The notes under the pieces: model-generated
Database searches by the model: none
Seen by the model: the letters and a program-made list of their open reading frames with translations, nothing else
What the model was told of the DNA's origin: nothing
Shown: positions 12,201 to 24,200 of the stretch, one piece after another
Numbering within the stretch: position 1 is the first letter of the stretch
How the letters are laid out: every line of letters begins with the position of its first letter
Source: Phylloscopus collybita
Taxonomy: Eukaryota; Chordata; Aves; Passeriformes; Phylloscopidae
Reading direction: 5' to 3'
NCBI GenBank assembly: GCA_027886175.1
Contig: JAJNNQ010000075.1
Span: forward strand, 82,563,001 to 82,627,000
DNA length: 64,000 bases
Program-made: the position numbers and the translations under genes

Positions 12201-15200
12201 TTAAATTTTTATATAAGTAATTTTGTTCTTGGTGTTGAGTACATTTTAAAGACCCTGTTCTTCCATTGTAGTTCAGTAAGGATTGCTACAATCCCTGCTT
12301 TTGGGACCATCATGGAAACTGTTACTCAGAGAGAGGTAAGACACCTGTTGTCACCTGTGTTTTTGTAGCATAAGAAGTGGATGATTTTTTAATAAATCCA
12401 GAATAAAAGAATGGGCAACTCATAAATTATTTCTTTCTTTTTTTCTAATATTCTCTTCCAAAGTGTTTTCCGGTTTTGCAATGGCCTTTTTTTTTTTTCC
12501 TAAACAAGCCAACCCTTATAACTAATAAAAACATTTTCTCCTAAATCTCAACCAAACATAAACAAACAGAGACAGATAAGTAGAGGAGAGGCCTGTGCTA
12601 GAAGATGGGAAATCCCATGCTCAAAATGTTTTTTAAAACCTTCTCCAGTACAGTTGTGAAATCTAACTCCATTATTTCCAAATGGAATAGTTCTATTTTA
12701 AAATGGTGACCAAAAACATCTACATATTGTACTGTAGTATATTGTACTATTTTAGATGCTTTAGGGTATCTTGCTTGGCTCCCAAATACTTTACAAGAGC
12801 ACAAGACTCTTGTTGTCCTTGGTCCAAGATGGCTGAAAGACATAAAGACATTAGCAAAGTATTCCGTGAAGATAATGTAGAGATGCAATTCCTCCTTGTT
12901 TTTTAAATGATGATACTATGGTAATAGGTAAGGATTCTGAAGATAGGATTCTGCTGTAAGCAGTAGAAAACTGGATTTTGTTTCATGTAACAACTGTGCA
13001 ATCGAATTTCTTCTGTAAGTCCTTGCAGCTTTTTGCAGAGCTTGCATTCTTCCCGTAATTTCAACATACTCTAAAAGAATGTGTTTGAGGAAATGTGAGT
13101 AATGTGAGTCAAGTCAGTGATGACTCACATATACTTGGAAGATGGAAAAGTTAGAATTTTGTAGCTTGGAATGCATGCCTATAATCAGTTGGGAAGAATA
13201 TTGTTTTATTACCACACAGAAATTACTGTATCCATTGCACTAATTATAATAAGCCTTAGAGTACAGAGGTGATAGCACCTTCCAAAATGTATCATAAAAT
13301 GTTATTTTTTCAACTTTGAATCCAAATTAAATACCCATCTCATCTTATTTTTGGTCTTTTAGCCTTTAGTTGAAGAAATACTTTTAGTTCCATTGATTTT
13401 ATGATAGTTATTTTTAGTTATATGTATCTCTGTCCTCTGCAAAAAAAAATTCAGCCTATTAATTGAGATACATTACAAAAATGCCATTAATTGATTTCTG
13501 ATTGAACAGGAAAACTCTGTAGTTTTAATAGTAAGAGGGGAAACTCAAATAGCAGGTTAAAAAAGGGAGTATCAGACTCAAAGAAACCTCAGGAGGAAAG
13601 ATCAGCTATATGGGAGCACCTGTCTGTTGTTAAAGGTATATTAGATTAAAACCCTTGTAACAGTCTTTAAAACATGGAGGTGCATTGAAGAGTTTAAAAC
13701 ATCCTGTTAGAAAAAAATCTGTAAATTAGAAGAAAATCCAAGATCTGTCATCTGAAGTATGGAAAATTGTAAACACGCTCTGAACTGATCATAATTTCTA
13801 GCATCTTCATTCTTTTGTGTTTTTTCTATTTCTCTGGGAATATTTAAGCTTCTGGAGAGAGTAAAAATGCAGCTGGCAACTTTCCTGGAGGACCCTCAGT
13901 ATCAAGACCAACATTCTTTACATACAGAAATCATAAAAACATTTGGAAGAGTTGGACCTAACGCTGAGCCCAGATTTAGAGACGAATGTAAGTTGCATCC
14001 ATGGGAAGATGCAGTCTTCCTCTCTCTGTCCCAAAGCTAATAGGTATGCTCGTTACATTGATGGCATTTTTCTTTCTTGTCTGTAAACTTATTATTTCAA
14101 AGGTACTCCAAGGTACATTTTTATTTTAGATGGTGCTACCACAAATTTTTATTTCAAGTTTGAGTCAATTCATTAAATGTGCAAGGGCAATCCCATCAAA
14201 CACAACTGTTTGCATTTCTTATTCCATGCTGATGTGTGAAGTTTCAGGCACCTGCAGTTGCTTGTTTAATGCTAAACAAATCTGTGGAAAGCTGTTTCAA
14301 ATACTTACTCTTGTATTTACTTTTCCAGTTGTTATTCCACACTTGCACAAGTTAGCCTTGGTCAACAACCAGCAGTCTGTTGATTCGAAGAGACTGGATA
14401 TCGCTACCCACCTGTTTGAGTCCTACAGTGCTCTTTCCTGTTGTTGTATCCTTTTTTCAGAGGAGGTTTAGTTGTTATTTCTCTGGTGGTTAGAGAAGCT
14501 TAATATTAGAAAAATAACTAAGTTTGTCTTGAATCTGTGATGTAAAACCTGATCTCTTCAGCCTAAGGGCAAGGTTTTTAGAGATGATGAATAGCATGGA
14601 TTTGCTGAACACCAGGTGCCCACCGAGCCACTCTCATTCCCCTCCTCAGCAGGATGAGTGAGGATGGGGGAGAAAATCAGGTGGAGGAAAAACTCATATG
14701 CCAAAATAAAGGCAGTTTAATAAAGCATAATCTATGCATGGAAGCAAAGCAAAACAGAGAATTTATTCTCTACTTTCTATTAGCAAGCACTGTCCAGCTA
14801 TTTCCTGGGAAGCAGGGCTTCGGCACATGTAGCAGTCGCTCCAGAAGACAAACATCATAATAAATGGTGTCCTGCCCCACCACCAGCACTTTCTCTTCAT
14901 TCTTATATCTGAATAGGCATCATACAGTATGGAACATCCCTGTGGTCAGTTTGGGTCAGCTATCCAGGCTGTGTGCCCTCCCCCAGCCTACTGATGAGGG
15001 GGAATGTTGAGAGAGAGCACTGCTCACCAGTAGCCTAAGCACTGGTGTGTTACCAACACCTTTCTAGGTACCAATGCAAAGCACAGCACTGAGGGCTGCT
15101 GTGCAGAAAACGAACTCCAGCCAGACCCCATACAGTGGATCTGATAGATACTTTAAAAAACAAAGCTACAAAAACAAAACTCTTGATCTTAACCAATAAA

Positions 15201-18200
15201 TCAAGAAAAAAATCTTAAAAGAATTGTATGAATGTATGAAATACATTTAAGATCTTGTTAAGATCTTAAGATCTATGTTTAAGATCTTTTTTCCTTTTTA
15301 TTAGTCATGAAGTGTCAAATGCTGTTCATTTTCTTAGTTTTGCTGCTGCCCTTGTGTTCCATAGAACAACATTATCAGAAGACAAGAAAAAGAAAGTGTA
15401 ACTTCAAAAGGCAATCCTTATAATACCTTAACAACCTGGGCTTTAGTTATTTCAGAGGATTTAATGGTCAATCACTTTTTACCAGGACTGAAGTGTTTAC
15501 GAACCGACATGGAACATCTGTCTCCAGAGCATGAGGTGAGCAGCTATGTTTACTGAATATGAGATGTAGGTGGTAGAAGTTAAAATGTGATGACATTTAA
15601 AACCAGAAGTTAAAGAAGGCTGCTCATAAGTGGTTTTCAAAACATGGCATTGAGGAGTTTTTTGATAAAGAGTAGGTCACATGATTTCAAAACCAGTAAA
15701 ATATTGTAAAATGTATTTCTAAGCTGAGAACCTCTGCAGACAAATACTCAACAGTCAGAAATGCGTGTAGAAACACAGATCTTCCTAGACTGAAGAAAAA
15801 GGAAATGTTTTTACCATCTTGATGGTAATCAAACCAAGGATGCACTAAAATCAATGGCTACAATAAATCCATGGAAATGCAGATGAAAATTGGTAGAGTG
15901 CAGGGCAGAAACTACGAAGGATTAGTGAAGTAGAGTACATTTCATATCTGGAGCACTGTGTCCAATTCTGAGCTCCCCAGTACAAAAGCATAGACTTAGT
16001 GGAGAGAGTCCAGTGAGGGGCTGGAGAAGAAAATGAGGAAGCTGGGACTGTTCAGCCTGGAGGAAAGAAGGCTTGGGTGAATTTTATCGGTACCTGAAGA
16101 GAGGGTCCATAGAGGACAGAGCCAGGCTCTTCTCAGTGGTGCTCAGTGACAAGACCAGAGACCATGGGCCAACCAGAGTTGGTTTTTTTTTTTAGTTGTG
16201 AGAATGACAGAGCAGTGGCCCACATTGTCCAAAGAGGTTGTGGAGTCTAAATGCTTGGATACTAAAAAACCATCTGGACATGTTCTTCCTCGGCATTTGG
16301 CTTCAGGTGGCCCTGCTTGAGCAGGGGGTTGAACCAGATGATCCTCCAGGGGTCCCCTCCAACCTCAACCACTCAGTGATTCTGTGAATTGTAAAGAGCA
16401 GATTAAAAGAAGCAGACAGGACATGGGAGTGAACAAGATCTTCTCTGGTAGGAGGAGCTTACAGAAAGCAGCAAAAACCCCCAAAAAGTTAGCAGAAGCC
16501 ATCTTGAGCAACTTGAAAATCTTGGCCCTATGCACTTTTTGGTAAGTACTTGAAGAGGATGAATACTAACAGATCAAAACAAAGATGTTAAGTCAGTAGC
16601 AGAAATCAAAGAGATGTCATTTCGTTGCATGTTGAGGAAAATCTTAACAGGATGAACATTTCAAGGGATGGAGGAAAAGATTTAATCAGAATGTATAGAA
16701 GAGCACTGTTGTCATCTTTGAAGGTTAATACTGCGCTTTCATTAATTACTTTGTACGTGAGAAAATTAATTTATTTTCCTTATGTTTGCAAAAGTGACTG
16801 AATTGAGATGACTGTTTTCTCTGGGAGTCCTAAGTTCTTATATTCAGTAACAAAGTTCCTTCTTCCAGTTATATTTTCCATGTAAAAGCTTATAGTATCA
16901 ATCTTTTATTTTCTGTATATTATTATTGGAGGAACTTTTCAACCTGAAAGGAAAGAATCTGAATTCAGAAGGCTGAGTCAGAAGGAACAATAGTGACCTG
17001 AGCATCACTCGAAGGCAACAAACAGAGTTGTGCTTCCTTACCACAGGCAGCAGTGGAGGTGTGGCAATGATAGATATTCTGTGTTCACAGAGAGGTGGAA
17101 GATGGACTGGGAGGTCTTAAGCATATATCTGAAAGCTGCAGTAGGCAAAAGTTTCATTTTCTTTCACCAGTGGGATAACTGATATGAATTCTGCTACTTC
17201 ATTTTTGTAGTTAATGTAAATTCTAGGGTTTAAAGACATAGTCAGTTCAAAAGATACCCTGAATTAGAACAAGGGGTTTGATTGAGTTTGAGTCTTGTAG
17301 TCAGAGAAGGAACTAAGGACTGGAATAGGATAAAAAATCGATAAATAAAGACAACTCTCAATCCTCCATTACAACATGCTGCATTACTGTGCTTAAGTGA
17401 CTTCAGGCATAATGCCAAGTGTTTTGTTTTTTTAGCCAGAGAGGAATATAAAATTTAAAATATTTACTCCTGCCTCAGTGGGTTAGAAAACTCACTACAG
17501 GCCATTACCATTTTTATCCCTTTTATTGTAGAAATACTAGATATCCTTTTATTGTAGAAATAGATATCTAGTGCTTGATCAGCTTCCCACTTCAATAGGA
17601 TGTTTGTAGGCATCGTGATAGAAGCTTCTGAAGCCCAGTGAGTTCTAGCGTCTGTCTTGGAAGCCTTCTCTCTGAAAATCGTGTTTTCTGAAATGAATGC
17701 CTTTTACTGTCCTGTCGCAGTCGATGTATGTGGTGGTCCTCGACGTAGACACTGCACTCGCACTCGAGGTGCTTCATCAGAAGGCTTAAAGTATAGGCAT
17801 CTTGTTATTCAAAAAGTCTCCCCTGTACCTTTGCTCTGTATCTTCTCTGTATCTTCTCAGAGCAGCTGCACACAGCTCTGGCTCTGTCTGTCCTTCTGTT
17901 CTGGCTCGCTCCTTCCTGACCCTGGCACAGCCGCCTAACCCTGTCTGTCCTACGTACAGTATCTTACCTTTTCTGGCCCTTGCACAACCTCCTCTCCCTA
18001 GGTCTTCACAGCACGGGGAGCAGACTCTAACTGACTTCAACTCAGCTAACTCACTCTTTATCAGGCCCATAGCTGTGAGGGCAAGGCTGTTTCTACTCAA
18101 GGATGATTAACACAGGTGTCACGTATCAGGAGGGAGACTGCCTTCGCAGCATCTCCTTTTGTCTCCCCACATTGTCCCAAACAATTAGACATTTGCATAA

Positions 18201-21200
18201 AGAGAATTAAGCCATTTTTCATTATTTTGGCCACTGTGTTGTTATTCATGATTCAAATGGCATATCACTTGACAAATAAGCATTTTCTAAATCACAGTGC
18301 CTTAGCTCTAACGTCAGTACCAAGCTTATGCTCATCTTGGAAGGGTAACATTGTGGAATTGGCTTGTGTGGTCCTGTCTGGCAGCATTTACCACTCATAA
18401 CTCATACTTGTTTTCCCTCCTTTCATATAAATGAAAGTGTAAGTTGGGCATTTATGTCAGACCTTCTCATCTTTAAAGGAAACATTTCACCTTGTACAGC
18501 CATTCAGATACTTTACCAGCATCTCTAGTTCAATGTCAAATCCCTTCTTCCTCATTTTCCACTTGCCTTCTATGGGTTTTCAAAGTAAGTAGTTTGCACA
18601 ATAGTGAGTCAGTACTTAGTAAAAATATTTAGTCCATATACTGCAGTATTGTTTATAAGACTTGAGCATGTTAGGTCTCTTAAGTGTCTCTAAATATAGA
18701 GTTAGTGCTCTAAAATACTTCTCTTTAAGGAGATGTGATTTCATAATCAGTCCTATGACCAAACAAAGAGAACCTAAGGGAATAGGTCTGAGCAGTATGT
18801 CCAAAGCCATCATGTAGAAATTTAGAAATTAATTTGCAGAAGATATAAGCACTGCTCCACTTCATCACAAATTACAAAGCCTTCCCAGAAGGAGCTGTGC
18901 AATGGATGGGATAGTAGCCATCCTGTTACTGAAATGATCCTGGATCCTTGATGGATTATTCTCCCCTTTGATCAAAACTTCATATTGTTGATATTTGGAA
19001 CATCTGGATTCAGATGTACAAAAATGTAGGAAAGCTCAAGTGCAGAGGTAGAAATGCTAACTAACAAAAATTATGGCAGCTGCGCTTAGATGTTTCAGGG
19101 GTCTTTTGATACAGAACAAAAAGCTTGTTTTTCACTAGAATTCTGAATGTATTTCTTTAGTGCCTCTGTGCTCTTGAGCGTTAAGTATTTGTGTAACATT
19201 TTATGTAAATGGTGGACAGCAAATTTAGCAGGAAGAGTTGTAGTCCTGTTTGAATGCTGCTCTCTGAAAAACTCAAGGGTGTGTAGCACCTGCTACCTAA
19301 AATGCTGAAGTAATACTTTTGGAGAAAGAAGGAGCAGTGGCACAGATCTGCAGACCAGGCCACATCTTATCAGTGTAATTAATGGTTGTACTGCAGACTT
19401 GACGAAACCAGCATTTTAAATTATACAAATACATTTTAAAATAGTTACTGGTTGGTAGTAACCATCAGTGACGGATCTGTATTTTAGAGATTGAAAGCAG
19501 GTTTTTTTCCTTTGTTGTCACCTTTGGTCAGGTTTGGTAAGACAGTACTAATTTTAAGTTTAGTGTCTCAAAAAAGTATTTGGCTTTCTTCTGAGCTGTG
19601 GCAGAGGAAGTTTCCATTTATGCTGTGTGTATATATGTATATATTTATAGTTTCATACTTTACATTCTAACCTATTTGCCTAAGTGCTTCAAAACACTTT
19701 TGTTTTAATGTGTTAAAACAGTACTGTTGTGAACAGGATGGGGAATAATTTATCTGTCCCTTGAATTAACTGTATGATTTTTTTTTTAAGCTTGCTATTG
19801 GGAATCATTCCTTTATTTTTGGATAAATGTAAAAATGTCAGTGTGGAGGTGCTTTCAGAAGCAGGAACCTTTAACACTGTAATTGCTTAAGTAAAGGGAA
19901 AAAAAGCCATGTGTCAGGAACTGTGGAGGACACCAGTGGAATTGATATCAAGTTGATTCTAGCACTTCCTTCCATTACGATGTTGTCTTATGGTGCTGTC
20001 ACTCTTTCTTTCCTTGCTTTTTCTGTCATGCATAATGTTCATGAAGATACAGTGAATCACAGATGTGAGTTTGTTTTAGCTCTGTTTTTAGCTCTCTTTT
20101 TTAAAAGCCTGGGGGAAAAGGAGGGAGTCCTGAACTTCTGTAACTATTTGGAAAACATTTTCTTCCTTTAGTTACTTTGAACGTTTTTGTTGTTTCTAAC
20201 CACAAGGCATTATCAGATAACTGGAACTCAAAGGCACCTGAAAAAAACCCAGGGAAACATTTTAAACAGTTCTGCTAATGTCAGAATTCTTTGCAGAGTA
20301 GATTTCATAAGAAGTGTTAATGTAAAAGGAAAAATGTCAAATGTCATGTATCTCTCTTCCTTATGTGACTTAGGTTATTTTGAGCTCCATGATAAAAGAA
20401 TGTGAACAGAAAGTGGAAAACAAGACCGTCCAAGAACCGCAAGGGTAAGACTTCCACTTCCCTTTTTCTATGTGCCTCCAGAGTAGAGTTCTGCAGAGTG
20501 TATTCCATAATGGTGTCTGCTGCAGCAGCCCTCTTGTTAGAGGGTAGAAATGAGCCAAGACACAGACTTCTTGTTTATCACAGCATGACAAGGGTCCTGG
20601 TTTACTCCTCTTTACATCTTAGCCATCCTGACTCCCATTATTCACTGAGTCTGGCTGCAGCAAGCTCCTGCTGTAGGTTTCCCTTGTAGTCTCTGACTGC
20701 TGGTTATTTGCTGCTGAGCTATGACTGCATGTATTAGTTTGCAGACTGCAGGCTTTTACCTAGCCAGACTGTGACTGCAGGTTCCAGCAACAGGCTCTAA
20801 CTGCAGACCCAGACTGACCTCACAGCAGGGATTCTCTCTCTCCCCAGGATCCTGCTTCTTCATGATCCTCTCATTCCCTCTTCCTCAAGGTTCCTTTGCC
20901 TTCATCATTCCCCTCACCAGCTAGCCCACTCCTTTTTATCACACTTACCTTTATTGGATATAGCTGTGACTCATCAGGGACAAGGTTGTATTGGGTAATT
21001 ACCACAGCTGTTACCATGTGGAGGTCACCTCTGTTCCCTTCTACAGGTGTCCAAGGTTTGTCACCTGAAATCATGCACTGACATATGCTATATTTGAAAA
21101 TAGATTTTAGAAACTTTAATACAGTGGTTGTTTCTATCTCCAGTGTAAACCATAGGACTACAGGGGTTTTTTTGTAGGAATGATGTTTTTTGTTCTTAAT

Positions 21201-24200
21201 TTTTTATTCATTTAAAGCAGTATTTAAATTCCTGTCCTGAATCTGAGAAACCAGGGAGTGCCTGGCCTAAGTGCTTAGAGCAATGTATGTAGCAGACACT
21301 TTGGCACCCATGGGGGTGGCAACCTGCAGGCTGAGGGAATTGTTCTGGTCCTGGCTGGTTCTGCTTCAGGCTGCTGTCCTGGTTTGTGCATGACCAGTGC
21401 ACACAAGAACAGTTTCTCCAGTGTATTCACTGACCCCTGTGTGAAGGTGCTGGTTAGGCAGTAGGCTGACTTTGGGAAAATGCCACGTGTGTTGGACTTT
21501 CGTAAAACACCCTTTCCACAAACAGTAAACCCAGCTCTCCAGGGAGGCAGCAGACACAGTGCACATGCATCCATTTGCTTCACATGTAGAGATGGTATCA
21601 TATGTGTGCACTTTCTGATAACAAAAGTAGCCAATAGACCCACACTGGATGTGGAAATTTGGAATGGTCAGTGTCATTATGATAAGTTAGTTGTATGTGC
21701 TCTGTCACCTGCTTATTGCCTGAAATGGAATGCCAGCAGGTAAGTTCTTGTGGATTATTATATAACTTAATAAATCCTTAACAGTGTTGCCAGGAAGTGT
21801 GTGAGAAGGCATCTGAAAAGAGAATCTCTTCTCAGTCCCAATGCTTTGTCATGAGAATCGAGACAATTACTGAAGCTTGTTCATGTCATGCTTCCTTATC
21901 TGTAACAAACTGATAGAATTTACTTCTTGAAAGAGCTCGCCCATAGACCCAGAAGCAACTGATAGTTTGAGAATGACTAAAATAAGGTGTACAAGAACTG
22001 AGGAAATGTGAAGTAGACAAAGGGTCAGTCTCTCACACACCAAGTAAAATACTTCAGGCTTTACTAGTAGTAAATGCTTTGAAATCAGTCAGTCCTATTA
22101 AGCCATTGCAGAAATAGATAAATGCAAACCTCATACAACATCTAGTGTATTTTCTTGAAGAATGCAACTGCTGAAAACTAAGATATGAAAAGGATAGGTC
22201 TTTGCAACCTGTTCCTTTGTTCTTTAATTAGCCTTCCCCTTTCTTATTCAACATCAGGCTATGGTTGCAGTCTTGCCCTGTACAAAATTAACAAGAAATA
22301 TTTTACCACTGAAGAAATGACCTTTTCATATACGTAAATATCTCTGTTTTCTGGCTAAGCACTTGCTAATTTCAGTTCCTAATTTCAATGACAAATATAT
22401 ATTTGGCAAAGGATTTAAATGCGACTGGGATATAAATTACTGGGGTTTGTTAACAGCACAGGAACGCACGCACAGAAATCAAAATGGGTGTTATTGTCTT
22501 TTCCCCTTGCTGTTAGAAAAAGTTGGTTAAATAATACAGGATCAAAGAAATAATTCTTTCACAAGATTAAACTCTGCATTTTAAAATTTTGGATAGCCAC
22601 TTCTGTTAAACATTTTCTTTAGCAATTAACAAGTTATTTCAGTCATGGGTAACAACTTAGGTTACAAACTGGTTGCTGTAAAATGCCCATCAGGAATGTC
22701 TGTTTTGGCCTAGAGCTTCCCTGTAAAACAGGCAGAACTCTATGTAGTATCTGATTCATCTAGACACCAGGAAAAATTTGATGGTTACGCATTATTTTTG
22801 TTTGTGGTTTTGTCTTGGTTTTTAAAAAATGAATAAATGCAAGGACTTTTCTTTAGGACTAATTGTTTCAAACAAGGTATACTATTGCTTTGTTGGGTTC
22901 TTTGATTACTTTTTAAATATGGGAGACTCAAATTACTTGATTTCATTTTTATTTTTGCTATGTTTAAATACTCAGTTTGAATAGTAATGGAAGTATTTTG
23001 GAGGCATGTTTAAACTTTTAAGTATGCAGGATGCTGTGGATTATGTTTCTATTTACAGTAACATGGTACCAGAAAACATGAACTTCTAGACTCTGCAGTT
23101 GTTTCTTTTTAATTTTTGACATCAGGTGGCTGATATCCCCCAAACTGTTTTAAGAACCAATGGAACACCTCCTTGTTTTCCTCAATTTTATTCAGGATCA
23201 TTAGTCTAATGAAAACACAGTTTGTTTAAAACTACAAGTTTGTCACCAGTTGCTAGGCTTTCTTTTCTGAAGCATGCAGTTGTATTTCTTAATGCTGCTA
23301 ATGCTTGGAATGTATGGTATTTCCCAAATAAGTTTTCATAGCTACACTCAACTCTAGGATACCTTACAGTCTGAGCTAGCTTCTGGTCCTTAACTAGCTG
23401 ATAGTGAGTGTAAACTGTTACTTACATAATTTATATGCCCTTGCTTTATCATTAAATCAAAGGAAATTGCATAAGGCATCCATCTTACTGTAGCAGTAAT
23501 TTCCCTGCTGAGTTTTATCAGCTGGAAATATGTGATTCATTAGTTGACTGGAGATGTTTAATCAAGCCAGAGATGTCTGGCTATGTGTGCCTGAAATAAA
23601 TATTTTACTTTAAAAGTTTATATATAAACTATTTCCAAATCCACAGTACAGCTTTAGTGAGAAGTTTCCCTTTTATTTTTAAGGTACTTTAAAAAGAACC
23701 AAAAATCATTATCACTAAGGACGTTTTTGGGGTTTTTTGTGGTGTGAAATGGGAGAAAGTACTGGGTATATCCCTTCTACCTAATCATTCAAGTTCTGTT
23801 GGAACAACTCAGAGTTAACTTCAGTTTGATCTCCTTGGTGCAAGTGTGTCTAATGTAACTGTTTATAACTTTTCAGACTGAAAAGTCAGTTCCTGGAATC
23901 TGGCCTTTGCCAGTAAGACAGATTTTGTGGTCTTAGCTACAATTTTGAAATGCAGAGTCCACACTGAGTTCAAGGGAGAAGGGAGAATTTATTTGGTAAT
24001 GTTTTCTAAAATTATTCTTGTCCAATGTTGAAAAACACTTGCCATTTTGACTACAAATATAGAAAGTATAGAATATTTGTTAGTATTTCTGCTATGTACA
24101 TTTGCTCTGTCTTGAGACAGATGATTCCTACTGTCCTAAACAGTTATATATATCTGAAGTTGAGCTCACTGTTACGTTGTTAATTAAAAAAAAACAACGG

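Larger units (their letters stand above)
15536..20373 (+). other. RELCH: RELCH intron between exons 14 and 15
   Basis: A 4.8-kb intron holding a CR1 fragment, a 26-bp tandem duplication (17519-17562) and an LTR-like segment. No additional exon is supported. Confidence 0.6.
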
